In this document: positions 8,649 to 16,709 of the stretch, piece by piece | Layout: each line of letters opens with the position of its first letter | How positions within the stretch are numbered: position 1 is the first letter of the stretch | From: Marmoricola sp. | GTDB lineage: Bacteria > Actinomycetota > Actinomycetes > Propionibacteriales > Nocardioidaceae | Assembly: GCA_025965195.1 (NCBI GenBank) | Contig: JAOPXK010000046.1 | Location: 1 to 36,068, forward strand | Direction of reading: 5' to 3' | Length of the DNA stretch: 36,068 nucleotides | Notes under the pieces: generated by a model | What the model saw: only the letters and a program-made list of their open reading frames with translations | Told to the model about the DNA's origin: nothing | The model's database searches: none | Made by a program: the position numbers and the translations under genes

Positions 8649-8662
8649 TGTAACAGGTTATA
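8649..8662. promoter_or_regulatory. KstR-type operator between divergent kstD and hsaE
   Basis: TGTAACAGGTTATA fits the published KstR motif TNNAACNNGTTNNA at every fixed position. It sits in the 91-bp divergent region, 11 nt upstream of the hsaE start codon and 66 nt upstream of kstD, so one repressor site can silence both directions. The same arrangement (kstD diverging from hsaE-hsaG-hsaF) is under KstR in mycobacteria. The kstR gene itself is not in this window. Confidence 0.85.
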
Positions 8663-8666
8663 GATT
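8661..8666 (+). promoter_or_regulatory. Putative -10 element (TAGATT) of a leaderless hsaE promoter
   Basis: TAGATT fits the actinobacterial TANNNT -10 pattern and ends 7 nt before the hsaE ATG, the spacing at which transcription would start at the start codon. It overlaps the right end of the KstR operator, so repressor binding would block RNA polymerase directly. Confidence 0.55.
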
Positions 8667-8673
8667 TGCGGCC

Positions 8674-9462
8674 ATGCTCTCCGAAGCCGTCCGTGGCCAG
8701 ATCGCCGGTGCCCTCGCGTCCGCGGAACGTGACCGTGCGCCGATCCCGCCGCTGCGCGAGACCTGGCCCGACCTCGACGTGGTCGACGCCTACGAGATCC
8801 AGCTCCGCAACATCGACGCCCGGCTGCAGGACGGCGCGACGATCCGGGGCCACAAGGTCGGCCTCAGCTCGCACGCGATGCAGCAGATGATGGGCGTCGA
8901 CGAGCCGGACTACGGTCATCTGCTCTCCGACATGGAGTGCTTCGACACGAAGCCGGTCTCCGCGGGCCGGTTCTGCTACCCCCGGGTCGAGGTCGAGGTC
9001 GCGTTCATTCTCGGCGCCACGCTGCCCGGGGAGGGCTGCACCGAGGCGGACGTCCTCGCGGCCACCGAGTACGTCGCACCCTCGATCGAGCTCATCGACA
9101 GCCGGATCACCGACTGGAACATCAAGATCGCCGACACCATCGCCGACAACGCGTCCTCGGCCGGCTTCGTGCTCGGGCCGGAACGAGTCAGGCCGGGCGA
9201 CCTTGATCTGCTGGGCATCAACGCGGTGTTGCACTGCAACGGCGAGGAGGTCGCGTCCGGACGATCCGACGCCGTCCTGGGCAACCCGGTCACCGCGGTC
9301 GCCTGGCTCGCCAACAAGGTTGCGCGTTTCGGTGTCACCCTCGAAGCGGGTCATGTCATCCTGCCCGGGTCGGTGCACCGCGCGATCGACGTGCATGCTG
9401 GCGATGACTTCGTCGCCGTCTTTGACGGGCTGGGCTCCGTCCACCTGAACTTCACCGACTGA
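8674..9462 (+). CDS. hsaE: 2-hydroxypenta/hexa-2,4-dienoate hydratase
   Basis: HsaE adds water to 2-hydroxyhexa-2,4-dienoate, released by HsaD from rings A/B, giving 4-hydroxy-2-oxohexanoate. The 262-residue protein has the fumarylacetoacetase-like hydratase fold with IRGHKVGLSS near residue 65 and the metal-binding acidic stretch YPRVEVEVAFILG near residue 103, and ends in a catechol-hydratase type tail (DDFVAVFDGLGSV). Length equals the family norm. The ATG at 8674 has no Shine-Dalgarno and lies 7 nt after a -10-like hexamer, so the mRNA is probably leaderless. First gene of hsaE-hsaG-hsaF. Confidence 0.95.
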   Translation: MLSEAVRGQIAGALASAERDRAPIPPLRETWPDLDVVDAYEIQLRNIDARLQDGATIRGHKVGLSSHAMQQMMGVDEPDYGHLLSDMECFDTKPVSAGRFCYPRVEVEVAFILGATLPGEGCTEADVLAATEYVAPSIELIDSRITDWNIKIADTIADNASSAGFVLGPERVRPGDLDLLGINAVLHCNGEEVASGRSDAVLGNPVTAVAWLANKVARFGVTLEAGHVILPGSVHRAIDVHAGDDFVAVFDGLGSVHLNFTD

Positions 9463-9471
9463 CCCTTGGCC

Positions 9472-9489
9472 GGGCGCAGTCGAGACCAC
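9472..9489 (+). repeat. REP-like variant in the hsaE-hsaG gap
   Basis: GGGCGCAGTCGAGACCAC carries the GCGCAGTCGAGACC variant of the repeat family. It lies in the 39-nt gap just before the hsaG ribosome binding site (GGAGG). Confidence 0.5.
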
Positions 9490-9501
9490 ACTGGAGGATT
9501 C

Positions 9502-10425
9502 ATGACCAAGCTGACCGCAGCGATCGTCGGGCCGGGCAACATCGGCACCGACCTGATGTACAAGCTGCTCCGTTCCGAGAGCATCGAGCCGCGCTGGATG
9601 ATCGGCGTCGATCCCGACAGCCCGGGGCTGGGGCGCGCTCGAGACAACGGCCTGGTCGCCAGCCATGAGGGCGTCGACTGGCTGCTCAAGCAGGACGAGC
9701 TCCCCGACCTGATCTTCGAGGCGACCAGCGCCTACATCCACCGTGAGTACGCCCCCCGCTACCAGGAGGCCGGCATCCGCGCCGTCGACCTGACGCCGGC
9801 GGCCGTGGGTCCCGCGGTCATCCCGGCGGTCAACGGCAACGAACATGCCGGTGCGGTGAACGTCAACATGATCACCTGCGGCGGTCAGGCAACGATCCCG
9901 ATGGTGGCCGCGGTCTCGCGCGTCACGCCGGTGTCGTACGCCGAGATCGTTGCGTCGGTTGCCTCGTTGAGCGCCGGACCCGGTACCCGGCAGAACATCG
10001 ACGAGTTCACCCGCACCACCTCGCGCGGCGTGGAGACGATCGGTGGCGCCGAGCGCGGCAAGGCGATCATCATCCTGAACCCCGCCGACCCGCCGATGAT
10101 CATGCGCGACACGATCTTCTGCGCCGTTGCGCCCGATCTCTACGACACGGGCCAGGACGCGATCACCGAGTCGATTCATCAGATGGTCGCGGCCGTTCAG
10201 TCCTATGTGCCCGGCTATCGGCTGCTGCAGGATCCCCAGTTCGACCCGCCGTCAGCGGCGACGCTGGGCAATACGAAGGTGTCGATCTTCGTCGAGGTCG
10301 AGGGCGCGGGCGACTTCCTGCCGCCGTACGCCGGGAACCTCGACATCATGACCGCTGCGGCGACGCGCGCGGGCGAAGGGATGGCCTCGACAAGCTCGAC
10401 CTCCGGTAAGGGAGAAGCGAAGTGA
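9502..10425 (+). CDS. hsaG: Acylating acetaldehyde/propanal dehydrogenase
   Basis: HsaG oxidises propanal (or acetaldehyde) made by HsaF to the acyl-CoA with NAD+ and CoA, and works in a channelling complex with HsaF. The N-terminal Rossmann motif is [18 protein letters not shown]. The catalytic cysteine lies in [12 protein letters not shown] (about residue 127). The protein is 307 residues long. The start at ATG 9502 is fixed by GGAGGATTC immediately upstream. The C-terminus after the conserved part ([12 protein letters not shown]) is encoded by a REP-like element. The stop overlaps the GTG of hsaF by 4 nt. Confidence 0.95.
   Translation: MTKLTAAIVGPGNIGTDLMYKLLRSESIEPRWMIGVDPDSPGLGRARDNGLVASHEGVDWLLKQDELPDLIFEATSAYIHREYAPRYQEAGIRAVDLTPAAVGPAVIPAVNGNEHAGAVNVNMITCGGQATIPMVAAVSRVTPVSYAEIVASVASLSAGPGTRQNIDEFTRTTSRGVETIGGAERGKAIIILNPADPPMIMRDTIFCAVAPDLYDTGQDAITESIHQMVAAVQSYVPGYRLLQDPQFDPPSAATLGNTKVSIFVEVEGAGDFLPPYAGNLDIMTAAATRAGEGMASTSSTSGKGEAK
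10383..10406 (+). repeat. REP-like element forming the hsaG C-terminus
   Basis: The core CCTCGACAAGCTCGACCTCCGG matches the 1906 and 2525 copies with few differences. It is translated as STSSTSG at the end of HsaG, just before the hsaF ribosome binding site (GGGAGAAG). Confidence 0.75.
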
Positions 10426-11477
10426 ACGACCTCAACGCCTTGACCCGGACCTGGTCTGCCGACCTCGACATCCGGCTCACCGACACCTGCCTGCGTGACG
10501 GCTCGCACCACAAGCGCCACCAGTTCACCACCGAAGAGGTCCGCTCGATCATCGCGGCGCTCGACGAGGCCGGCGTGCCGGTCCTCGAAGTGACGCACGG
10601 CGACGGACTTGGCGGCTCCAGCTTCAACTACGGGTTCTCCAAGACGCCCGAGCAGGAGCTCATCAAGATCGCTGCCGAGACGGCCCGGAACGCCAAGATC
10701 GCCTTCCTGATGCTGCCCGGCGTGGGTGTGAAGGACGACATCCTCGCCGCCCAGGGCAACGGCGGGTCGATCTGCCGGATCGCCACCCACTGCACCGAGG
10801 CCGACACCGCCGAGCAGCACTTCAAGCTCGCTCGCGAACGCGGCCTGGAGACCGTCGGCTTCCTGATGATGTCGCACACCCAGCCGCCGGAGGTGCTCGC
10901 CAAGCAGGCCCGGATCATGGTGGACTCCGGCTGCCAGTGCGTCTACGTCGTCGACTCCGCCGGCGCGCTGATCCTCGAAGGTGTCTCGGACCGGGTGTCG
11001 GCGCTGGTCGCCGAGATCGGCCACGAGGCAACCGTCGGCTTCCACGGCCACGAGAACCTCGATCTCGGCGCCGCCAACACCGTGATGGCGGTGCGCGCGG
11101 GCGCGACCCAGATCGACGGGTCCGTACGCCGGTTCGGCGCTGGCGCGGGCAACACCCCCCTCGATGCGTTCGTCGGCATCTGCGACAAGCTCGGCTGGAG
11201 GACCGGCGTGGACTTCATGAAGATCATCGACGCGTCCGAGGACGTCGTACGCCCTGCCATGCCGGAGGAGTGCCGCCTGGACCGGATGACGATGATGATG
11301 GGCTACGCCGGCGTCTACTCGTCGTTCCTCAAGCACGCCGGCAACGCGGCCGAGCGGTACGGCGTCTCCGGCGCCCGGATCCTGCAGCGGGCAGGGCAGC
11401 GCAAGCTCATCGGCGGCCAGGAGGACCAGCTCATCGACATCGCGCTCGAGCTCAAGCGCGAGGCCGAGTCCGCCTGA
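10422..11477 (+). CDS. hsaF: 4-hydroxy-2-oxovalerate/oxohexanoate aldolase
   Basis: HsaF cleaves 4-hydroxy-2-oxohexanoate to pyruvate and propanal, and the aldehyde is passed to HsaG. The 351-residue DRE-TIM aldolase begins with the metal and catalytic motif [15 protein letters not shown] (about residues 21-35). The metal-binding histidines lie in [13 protein letters not shown] (about residues 204-216). A C-terminal helical communication domain follows ([13 protein letters not shown]). It starts with GTG inside the hsaG stop (GTGA overlap), so equal expression of the two subunits is expected. The block ends here, and the next promoter is the KstR site before hsaA. Confidence 0.96.
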   Translation: MNDLNALTRTWSADLDIRLTDTCLRDGSHHKRHQFTTEEVRSIIAALDEAGVPVLEVTHGDGLGGSSFNYGFSKTPEQELIKIAAETARNAKIAFLMLPGVGVKDDILAAQGNGGSICRIATHCTEADTAEQHFKLARERGLETVGFLMMSHTQPPEVLAKQARIMVDSGCQCVYVVDSAGALILEGVSDRVSALVAEIGHEATVGFHGHENLDLGAANTVMAVRAGATQIDGSVRRFGAGAGNTPLDAFVGICDKLGWRTGVDFMKIIDASEDVVRPAMPEECRLDRMTMMMGYAGVYSSFLKHAGNAAERYGVSGARILQRAGQRKLIGGQEDQLIDIALELKREAESA

Positions 11478-11523
11478 TCGGCATTCCGAGACCGAAAGAT
11501 GGGCAGGGGTCTTGGCCGAAAAC

Positions 11524-11537
11524 GAGAACGTGTTCTA
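11524..11537 (+). promoter_or_regulatory. KstR-type operator with -10 element upstream of hsaA
   Basis: GAGAACGTGTTCTA holds the palindrome AGAACGTGTTCT with the AACNNGTT core of KstR sites. Only the outermost T of the TNNAACNNGTTNNA consensus is replaced (by G). TAGTAT (11536-11541), a TANNNT -10 candidate, overlaps its right end, and the hsaA ribosome binding site (GAGGAG) and ATG follow about 25-30 nt downstream. The only gene downstream of the 96-bp gap is hsaA, so the site most likely controls hsaADCB. Confidence 0.85.
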
Positions 11538-11573
11538 GTATTGCCCCATAGTCCAGACACTGAGGAGTGGTCG

Positions 11574-12740
11574 ATGAGCCAAGCCGTTCTCGACGGGGTA
11601 CGTGATCTTCTGCCGACGCTGCGGGAGCGTGCTGACGAAGCCGAGCGGCTGCGTGTCATCCCCGACGCTTCCATCAAGGAGCTCGAGGAAACCGGTTTCT
11701 TCCGTCTCCTTCAGCCCAAGCGGTTCGACGGGTTCGAGTCCGACCCGATCGACTTCTACAAGGCGGTCCGTGACATTGCCAGCGCGTGCGGCTCGACGGG
11801 CTGGGTCTCCAGTGTCATCGGTGTGCACCCGTGGCAGGTCGCGCTCTTCCCTGACGAGGCCCAGCAAGCGGTCTGGGGCGAGGACACCAGTACCCGGTTG
11901 AGCTCGTCGTACGCCCCGACCGGCAAGGCCTCGCTGACCGATGGCGGCTACCAGCTCAGCGGCAAGTGGAGCTTCTCCTCGGGCTGCGACCACGCCCAGT
12001 GGGTGCTGCTCGGCGGGCTCGTCTTCAACGACGAGGGCCAGGTCGTCGACTTCAAGACGTTCATGGTGCCGCGGGAGAGCTACCAGATCCTCGATGTCTG
12101 GAACGTGGTCGGACTGCGTGGCACCGGCTCCAACGACATCGTCGTCGATGACGTGTTCATCCCCGAGGCGTTCACGCTGTCGATGAGCGACACGGGTCGA
12201 TGCTTCGGGCCGGGTCAGCAGCAGAACCCGTCCAACCTCTACAAGCTGCCGTTCCACTCGATCTTCACCAGCACGATCACCACGCCGATCATTGGCATCG
12301 CCACCGGTGCGTACGCCGAGCACGTCGAGATGCAGCAGAAGCGCGTCAGGGCGGCGTACCTCGGCGAGAAGGCAGCGCTCGACCCGTTCGCCGCGGTTCG
12401 GATCGCCCGCGCCAGCTCGGAGATCGATGCGGCCTGGGCGCTGCTGATGAACAACATCCGTGAGGAGCAGGCACTCGTGGAGAAGGGCGAGAAGATCCCG
12501 CTCTCGCTCCGGCTCAAGGTACGTCGTGACCAGGTCCTCGGCACCGCCCGTGCGATCGAGGCGATCGACTCGCTGTTCGAGGCGTCCGGAGGTCGCGCGC
12601 TCGCCGAGGGGACCTACCTGCAGCGGGCCTGGCGGGACGCTCACGCTGGCCGGGTGCACGCCGCCAACGACCCCGAGCGCGCCCTGCAGATGTACGGCGC
12701 CTCGGAGTTCGGCCACAAGATCGACCCGGGGATGTACTGA
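11574..12740 (+). CDS. hsaA: 3-HSA hydroxylase, oxygenase component
   Basis: HsaA is the flavin-dependent monooxygenase that ortho-hydroxylates 3-HSA to the catechol 3,4-DHSA, using reduced flavin from HsaB. The 388-residue protein has the acyl-CoA dehydrogenase-like fold of group D monooxygenases: an N-terminal helical domain, a central beta domain (GGYQLSGKWSFSSGCDHAQW, about residues 124-143, and VVGLRGTGSNDIVVDDVFIP), and a C-terminal helical domain ending GHKIDPGMY. The ATG at 11574 follows GAGGAG, and the frame continues upstream through the operator without a credible start. Its stop abuts the GTG of hsaD with no gap. Gene order hsaA-D-C-B is as in mycobacteria. Confidence 0.96.
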   Translation: MSQAVLDGVRDLLPTLRERADEAERLRVIPDASIKELEETGFFRLLQPKRFDGFESDPIDFYKAVRDIASACGSTGWVSSVIGVHPWQVALFPDEAQQAVWGEDTSTRLSSSYAPTGKASLTDGGYQLSGKWSFSSGCDHAQWVLLGGLVFNDEGQVVDFKTFMVPRESYQILDVWNVVGLRGTGSNDIVVDDVFIPEAFTLSMSDTGRCFGPGQQQNPSNLYKLPFHSIFTSTITTPIIGIATGAYAEHVEMQQKRVRAAYLGEKAALDPFAAVRIARASSEIDAAWALLMNNIREEQALVEKGEKIPLSLRLKVRRDQVLGTARAIEAIDSLFEASGGRALAEGTYLQRAWRDAHAGRVHAANDPERALQMYGASEFGHKIDPGMY

Positions 12741-13622
12741 GTGCCAGAGCTGACGAAGGAGTCGACCCGCCGGTCCGTGAAGGCCGGTGAGCTGACGCTG
12801 AACTACTACGAGGCCGGGGCCGCGGCCGATGGCGGTCTCCCGCTCGTGATGCTGCACGGCGGTGGCCCGGGTGCGAGCGCGTGGAGCAACTTCGCCAGGT
12901 CGCTGCCGCTGTTTGCGCAGCAGTTCCGCACGCTGCTGGTCGACCAGCCCGGCTTCGGTGACTCCGACAAGCCGGAGATCACCGGCAACTTCTACGAGTT
13001 CGCCGCGGACGCGGTCGTGGCGATGCTCGACGAGCTCGGCATCGAGAAGGTGCACCTGCTCGGCAACAGCCTGGGCGGCGGCACCGCCGTACGCCTGGCG
13101 CTGAAGTACCCCAAGCGGGTCGGCAGGCTGATCCTGATGGGCCCCGGCGGCCTGTCCCTGAACCTCTTCCACGCCGACCCGACCGAGGGCATCAAGCGGC
13201 TCTACGACTTCGCCGCCAACCCGTCGGCCGAGGCCATGCGGGCGTTCATCTCGGTGATGGTCGTCAACCAGGACCTCGTGACCGACGAGCTCGTCGCGGA
13301 GCGACTGGCCGACGCGACCAAGCCCGGAGCCCGTGAGGCGATGGCCTCGATGGGTGCGTCGTTCATGAAGCCGGACACCTACGAGGACGCCTTCCTCTGG
13401 CGCGAGGCCTACAAGATCCGGCACCACACGTTGCTGACCTGGGGCCGCGAGGACCGGGTCAACCCGATCGACGGCGCGCTGGTCGGCCTCAAGCTGATCC
13501 CGAAGGCATCCCTGCACGTGTTCCCGAACTGCGGGCACTGGGCACAGATCGAGGCTGCGGAGGAGTTCTTCACGGTCGCTTCGAACTATCTGGCGCTGCA
13601 CAAGGAGCGTGTTCCCAAGTGA
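12741..13622 (+). CDS. hsaD: 4,5:9,10-diseco steroid (DSHA) hydrolase
   Basis: HsaD is a C-C bond hydrolase that splits the HsaC ring-fission product into HIP and 2-hydroxyhexa-2,4-dienoate. It is a 293-residue alpha/beta hydrolase with the oxyanion motif HGGGPGASAWSNF, the nucleophile elbow GNSLGGG (Ser110), Asp238 (GREDRVNP) and His266 (NCGHWAQIE). These match the S114/D241/H269 triad of the M. tuberculosis enzyme with a 3-4 residue offset. It starts with GTG directly after the hsaA stop and its own stop overlaps the hsaC GTG by 4 nt, so the operon is tightly coupled. Confidence 0.96.
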   Translation: MPELTKESTRRSVKAGELTLNYYEAGAAADGGLPLVMLHGGGPGASAWSNFARSLPLFAQQFRTLLVDQPGFGDSDKPEITGNFYEFAADAVVAMLDELGIEKVHLLGNSLGGGTAVRLALKYPKRVGRLILMGPGGLSLNLFHADPTEGIKRLYDFAANPSAEAMRAFISVMVVNQDLVTDELVAERLADATKPGAREAMASMGASFMKPDTYEDAFLWREAYKIRHHTLLTWGREDRVNPIDGALVGLKLIPKASLHVFPNCGHWAQIEAAEEFFTVASNYLALHKERVPK

Positions 13623-14515
13623 CGATCGAAATCAAGAGCATGGGCTACGTACGCGTGGCCAGCACCGACCTGGACCAGTGGCGCACGTTTGCCGGCAAGG
13701 TCCTCGGGCTTGCCGAGGGGCGCGGCCCGACCGACGGCAACCTCTACTACCGCATCGACGAGGTCTCTGCTCGGCTCGTCGTCTTTCCGTCCGATGTCGA
13801 CCAGCTGGCCGCGACCGGGTGGGAGCTCGCCGACCACCAGGCCATCCAGGACGCGCGTGAGCACCTGACCAAGGCCGGCGTCGAGTTCGAGGAGGGCACT
13901 GCCGAGGAGCTCGCCGAGCGCCGGGTGCAGGAGCTGGTCCGGTTCACGGACCCGTTCGGCAACGTCTTCGAGCTGTTCCACGGCATCAGCTACGAGTCGC
14001 GTCCGGTCGTCACGCCGTACGCCGCGAAGTTCGTCACCGGAGACCAGGGGATGGGCCACATCGTCGTCCCCGTCGACGATGACGTGGAGGCGCTGCGGTT
14101 CTACACCGAGGTGCTCGGCTTCCGGCTGCGCGACTCGATGAGCATGCCGGGGGAGTTCGTCGGCAAGGAGCCCGGATCGAAGGTCTGGTTGCGCTTCCTG
14201 GGCGTGAACCCGCGGCACCACAGCCTCGCGTTCCTGCCGATGCCGAACCCGTCGCGCTGCGTGCACATCATGCTCGAGGTCGACGAGCTCGACCATGTCG
14301 GCCGTGCGCTCGAGCGGGTCAAGAAGCACAAGGCGCCTCTGTCGGCGACGCTGGGCCGGCACATGAACGACCAGATGGTCTCGTTCTACGTCCGCTCGCC
14401 CGGGGGCTTCGACATCGAGGTCGGCACCGAGGGCCTGCAGGTCGACGACGCGCGCTGGGTTGCCCGCGAGTCGACCGCGGTCTCCTACTGGGGTCACGCC
14501 TTCGGCGGTCAGTGA
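13619..14515 (+). CDS. hsaC: Extradiol dioxygenase for 3,4-DHSA
   Basis: HsaC performs Fe(II)-dependent meta-cleavage of the ring A catechol 3,4-DHSA to DSHA. The 298-residue protein contains two vicinal-oxygen-chelate modules. The iron ligands can be assigned as His147 (GMGHIVVP), His216 (CVHIMLEV) and Glu267 (FDIEVGTEG), in register with H145/H215/E266 of M. tuberculosis HsaC. The catalytic His200 or His201 lies in PRHHSLAFLP. The start is a GTG overlapping the hsaD stop. Confidence 0.97.
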   Translation: MTIEIKSMGYVRVASTDLDQWRTFAGKVLGLAEGRGPTDGNLYYRIDEVSARLVVFPSDVDQLAATGWELADHQAIQDAREHLTKAGVEFEEGTAEELAERRVQELVRFTDPFGNVFELFHGISYESRPVVTPYAAKFVTGDQGMGHIVVPVDDDVEALRFYTEVLGFRLRDSMSMPGEFVGKEPGSKVWLRFLGVNPRHHSLAFLPMPNPSRCVHIMLEVDELDHVGRALERVKKHKAPLSATLGRHMNDQMVSFYVRSPGGFDIEVGTEGLQVDDARWVARESTAVSYWGHAFGGQ

Positions 14516-14522
14516 GCCTGAT

Positions 14523-15152
14523 ATGAAGGCGGACATGTCGCACGAGATCCCGGAGGGGATGAACCCGGACGCCCAGGAGACCTGGCCGAGCAAGGAGCTG
14601 ATCAGCTCGTTCCTGGGTGACTTCGACTTCGAGTTCCGTCCCGGCGAGGACTCGTTCATTCCGGGCGACGAGGCGGCGATGGCGGCGGCTCGCCAGTTCC
14701 GCGACGTACTCGGCAGATTCGCTTCCGGTGTCACTGTCGTGACCGCGATGAGTGCCGGGCAGCCGATCGGGATGACCTGTCAGTCGTTCTCGTCGGTCTC
14801 GCTCTCGCCTCCGCTCGTGCTCTTCATCCCGGCGAAGACCTCGCGGGCCTGGCCGCTGATCCAGCGAGCCGGAAAGTTCTGCGTGAACCTGCTCGCGTTC
14901 GAACAGGCCGCGATCTCGAATGTGATGGCCACCAAGGGGATCGACAAGTTCGAGTCGCTCCCGTGGAAGCCCACGGAGTCCACCGGGTCGCCGCTCCTCG
15001 AAGGTGTCCTCGGCTGGATCGACTGCACGGTGCACTCGGTGCACGAGGCCGGCGACCACTACGTCGTCATCGGACGGGTCCAGGAGATGGGCTCGACCGA
15101 TGCGAAGGACCCGCTGCTGTTCTTCGAAGGCAGCTACCGCCGTCCCGAGTAG
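14523..15152 (+). CDS. hsaB: Flavin reductase component of 3-HSA hydroxylase
   Basis: HsaB supplies reduced flavin to HsaA. The 209-residue protein has the HpaC/flavin reductase split-barrel domain from about residue 60: FRDVLGRFASGVTVVTA, IGMTCQSFSSVSLSPPLVLF, then AGKFCVNLLA and DHYVVIGRVQEM. Before it lies an N-terminal extension of about 55 residues rich in acidic residues. ATG 14523 is 7 nt after the hsaC stop. ATG 14535, with AAGG upstream, is a possible alternative. It is the last gene of hsaADCB and converges with a DJ-1/PfpI gene after 12 nt. Confidence 0.94.
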   Translation: MKADMSHEIPEGMNPDAQETWPSKELISSFLGDFDFEFRPGEDSFIPGDEAAMAAARQFRDVLGRFASGVTVVTAMSAGQPIGMTCQSFSSVSLSPPLVLFIPAKTSRAWPLIQRAGKFCVNLLAFEQAAISNVMATKGIDKFESLPWKPTESTGSPLLEGVLGWIDCTVHSVHEAGDHYVVIGRVQEMGSTDAKDPLLFFEGSYRRPE

Positions 15153-15164
15153 GGCGGCGAGCTT

Positions 15165-15761
15165 CTAGACCGGCGGCTCCGGGTCGTACTGGATCCCGCG
15201 GCGCACCTCGCGCGCACGATCCTCACCGGCAAGGCGTACGACGAGATGCAGTGCCATGTCGATCCCTGCCGAGACGCCGGCCGAGGTGATCACGTCGCCG
15301 TCGTCGACGTACCTCGCGTCGGCATCCACCTTGATCGTCGGGTCAGCTGCGGAGAGCTCGGCGAGCGAGCCGTGGTGGGTCGTCGCCGGGCGGTCGCGGA
15401 GCAGCCCCGCGGCGGCGTAGACGAGCGACCCGGTGCACACGCTGGTCATCAACGAGGCCCTGGTCTGCCGGTCGCGCACCCAGTCGAGCATCGCGTCATC
15501 ACGCATCAGCGGGCGGGTGCCGCGACCGCCGGGAAAGAGCACGATGTCGAGCTCGGGGACCTCGGCGAACGTGTGCTGGGGGAGCAGCTGCATTCCCTTC
15601 GCCGCGGTGACGGGTCCGGGTTCCCGGGCCAGGGTCGTCACGCCGTAGCCGTCCTCGGGATGCTGCTGCGTCCACCAGGCCAGCACCTCCCAGGGGCCGA
15701 CGGCATCGAGCTCCTCGAACCCGTCGAACAGCACGATTCCGATCCAGCGTGGCTCAGTCAT
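15165..15761 (-). CDS. DJ-1/PfpI family protein (isonitrile hydratase-like)
   Basis: This 198-residue class I glutamine-amidotransferase-like domain has the acidic strand LFDGFEELDAVGPWEV, the strand-turn VLFPGGRGTRPL and the nucleophile elbow SVCTGSLVYAAAG with Cys109. An Asp/His-containing turn (THHGSLAEL) follows. This pattern fits the isonitrile hydratase/ThiJ-like branch rather than chaperone-type Hsp31. There is no AraC-type helix-turn-helix, so it is not a transcription factor of the GATase1-AraC class. It lies between hsaB (convergent) and the arsenic cassette (52-bp gap to arsI, same strand), and could be co-transcribed with arsI. The substrate is unknown. Confidence 0.8.
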   Translation of the reverse strand: MTEPRWIGIVLFDGFEELDAVGPWEVLAWWTQQHPEDGYGVTTLAREPGPVTAAKGMQLLPQHTFAEVPELDIVLFPGGRGTRPLMRDDAMLDWVRDRQTRASLMTSVCTGSLVYAAAGLLRDRPATTHHGSLAELSAADPTIKVDADARYVDDGDVITSAGVSAGIDMALHLVVRLAGEDRAREVRRGIQYDPEPPV

Positions 15762-15813
15762 GGCGCCAGACTAGGGATGGTTCTCTGCCACCGCGATCAA
15801 CTTTCTGCCGGGT

Positions 15814-16266
15814 TCAGCAGCAGCCGGCCGCAGTGGCGTTCTCGGCGACCTCGGTGCCGCAGCAGGTCTCGCCCTCTGTCGTCGACTCGCTGAAGGTCGC
15901 GCTGTCGGCGAGGACCGTGTAGATCTCCCAGCGTTCGCCGTTCGGCGATCCTTCGACCCAGAACTTGTCCTGCTTGGCGTAGCAACAGGTGGTGCCTCGC
16001 TCATCGACCGTGGCGAGTCCGTGTTCCGCGAGACGGGCCTGTTCGGAGTCGACCACCTCGACGTCCTCGACCTCGACACCGAGGTGGTTCACGGAGCCGC
16101 CCTGGCCCGGGTTCTCGATCAGGACGAGCTTGAGGGGAGGCTCGGTCACCGCGAAGTTGGCGTAGCCGGGGCGGATCTTGGCCGGCTCGGTGCCGAAAAG
16201 CCTTGTGTAGAAGGTGATTGCCTCGTCGAGATCGTTGACGTTGAGGGCGAGCTGCAGTCGGGACAT
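15814..16266 (-). CDS. arsI: ArsI/CadI-type VOC protein (C-As lyase-like)
   Basis: This 150-residue vicinal-oxygen-chelate protein begins MSRLQLALNVNDLDEAITFY. It has the putative metal His61 (NHLGVEVED), a vicinal cysteine pair Cys94-Cys95 in TTCCYAKQDKFWVEG, and the Glu of RWEIY. This is the ArsI/CadI pattern: ArsI enzymes cleave the carbon-arsenic bond of trivalent organoarsenicals, binding the metalloid through the Cys pair. The C-terminus has further cysteines (ETCCGTE and a terminal CC), as in ArsI tails that can bind As(III). AAGGAG precedes the ATG. It is divergent from arsR across two operator-like palindromes. Confidence 0.85.
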   Translation of the reverse strand: MSRLQLALNVNDLDEAITFYTRLFGTEPAKIRPGYANFAVTEPPLKLVLIENPGQGGSVNHLGVEVEDVEVVDSEQARLAEHGLATVDERGTTCCYAKQDKFWVEGSPNGERWEIYTVLADSATFSESTTEGETCCGTEVAENATAAGCC

Positions 16267-16278
16267 GACTTCTCCTTG

Positions 16279-16302
16279 AATATCGACATCTGTGAATGTC
16301 TT
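16279..16302. promoter_or_regulatory. ArsR/SmtB-type operator 1 (arsI-proximal)
   Basis: AATATCGACAT-CTGTGA-ATGTC is an inverted repeat (GACAT/ATGTC, spacer 6) preceded by an ATAT half-site. Metalloregulators of this family typically bind such imperfect 12-2-12-like A/T-rich repeats. It lies 13 nt upstream of the arsI start codon. Confidence 0.6.
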
Positions 16303-16322
16303 GAGTCGTCAGGTTGCACCTA

Positions 16323-16344
16323 GACATAGGGATCTGTCAATATA
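16323..16344. promoter_or_regulatory. ArsR/SmtB-type operator 2 (arsR-proximal)
   Basis: GACATAGGGATCTGTCAATATA contains GACA/TGTC arms with an 8-nt spacer and then AATATA, the mirror image of the half-site in operator 1. It ends 5 nt before the arsR ATG, so it should mediate autoregulation of arsR-aqpS-arsC. The two sites together would couple both directions to arsenite. Confidence 0.6.
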
Positions 16345-16349
16345 GATGC

Positions 16350-16709
16350 ATGTCGAAGTCTCTGATCGAGCTCACCCCGACCCAGACGGTCGCCTGCTGC
16401 TCCCCGCTGATGCGCGAGCCGCTGTCCGCCGTACAGGCCGAACGCGTTGCCCCGCTGCTGAAGGCTCTCGCGGACCCGGTGCGGCTGCGGTTGCTGTCCC
16501 TGGTCGCGTCGCACGCCGACGGCGAGGCCTGTGTCTGCGACCTGAACGACGCGTTCGACCTCTCGCAGCCGACGATCAGCCATCACCTGAAGGTGCTGCA
16601 CGACGCGGGGTTGCTGGACCGTTCGAAGCGCGGAGTCTGGGTCTACTACCGGGCTCGCAACGAGGCACTCTCCGACCTGGCCGCGATGATCGGCGGAGCG
16701 GGCGCGTGA
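16350..16709 (+). CDS. arsR: ArsR-family arsenic-responsive repressor
   Basis: This 119-residue winged-helix repressor has the core ERVAPLLKALADPVRLRLLSLV, a beta/HTH region DGEACVCDLNDAFDLSQPT followed by ISHHLKVLHDAGLL, and a wing (SKRGVWVYYR). Cysteines that could bind As(III) are present at the N-terminus (VACCSP, residues 16-17) and at the start of the DNA-binding helix (ACVCDL). The N-terminal CC plus CVC arrangement suggests a site like those of actinobacterial ArsR proteins rather than the E. coli type. ATG 16350 is the first start after operator 2. The stop overlaps the aqpS GTG by 4 nt. Confidence 0.92.
   Translation: MSKSLIELTPTQTVACCSPLMREPLSAVQAERVAPLLKALADPVRLRLLSLVASHADGEACVCDLNDAFDLSQPTISHHLKVLHDAGLLDRSKRGVWVYYRARNEALSDLAAMIGGAGA

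Noticed and set aside
6891-8663. Plus-strand frame of 590 codons opposite kstD
   Set aside because: Third-position GC bias of kstD keeps this frame open by chance. Its translation has no recognisable motif, and kstD is unmistakable.
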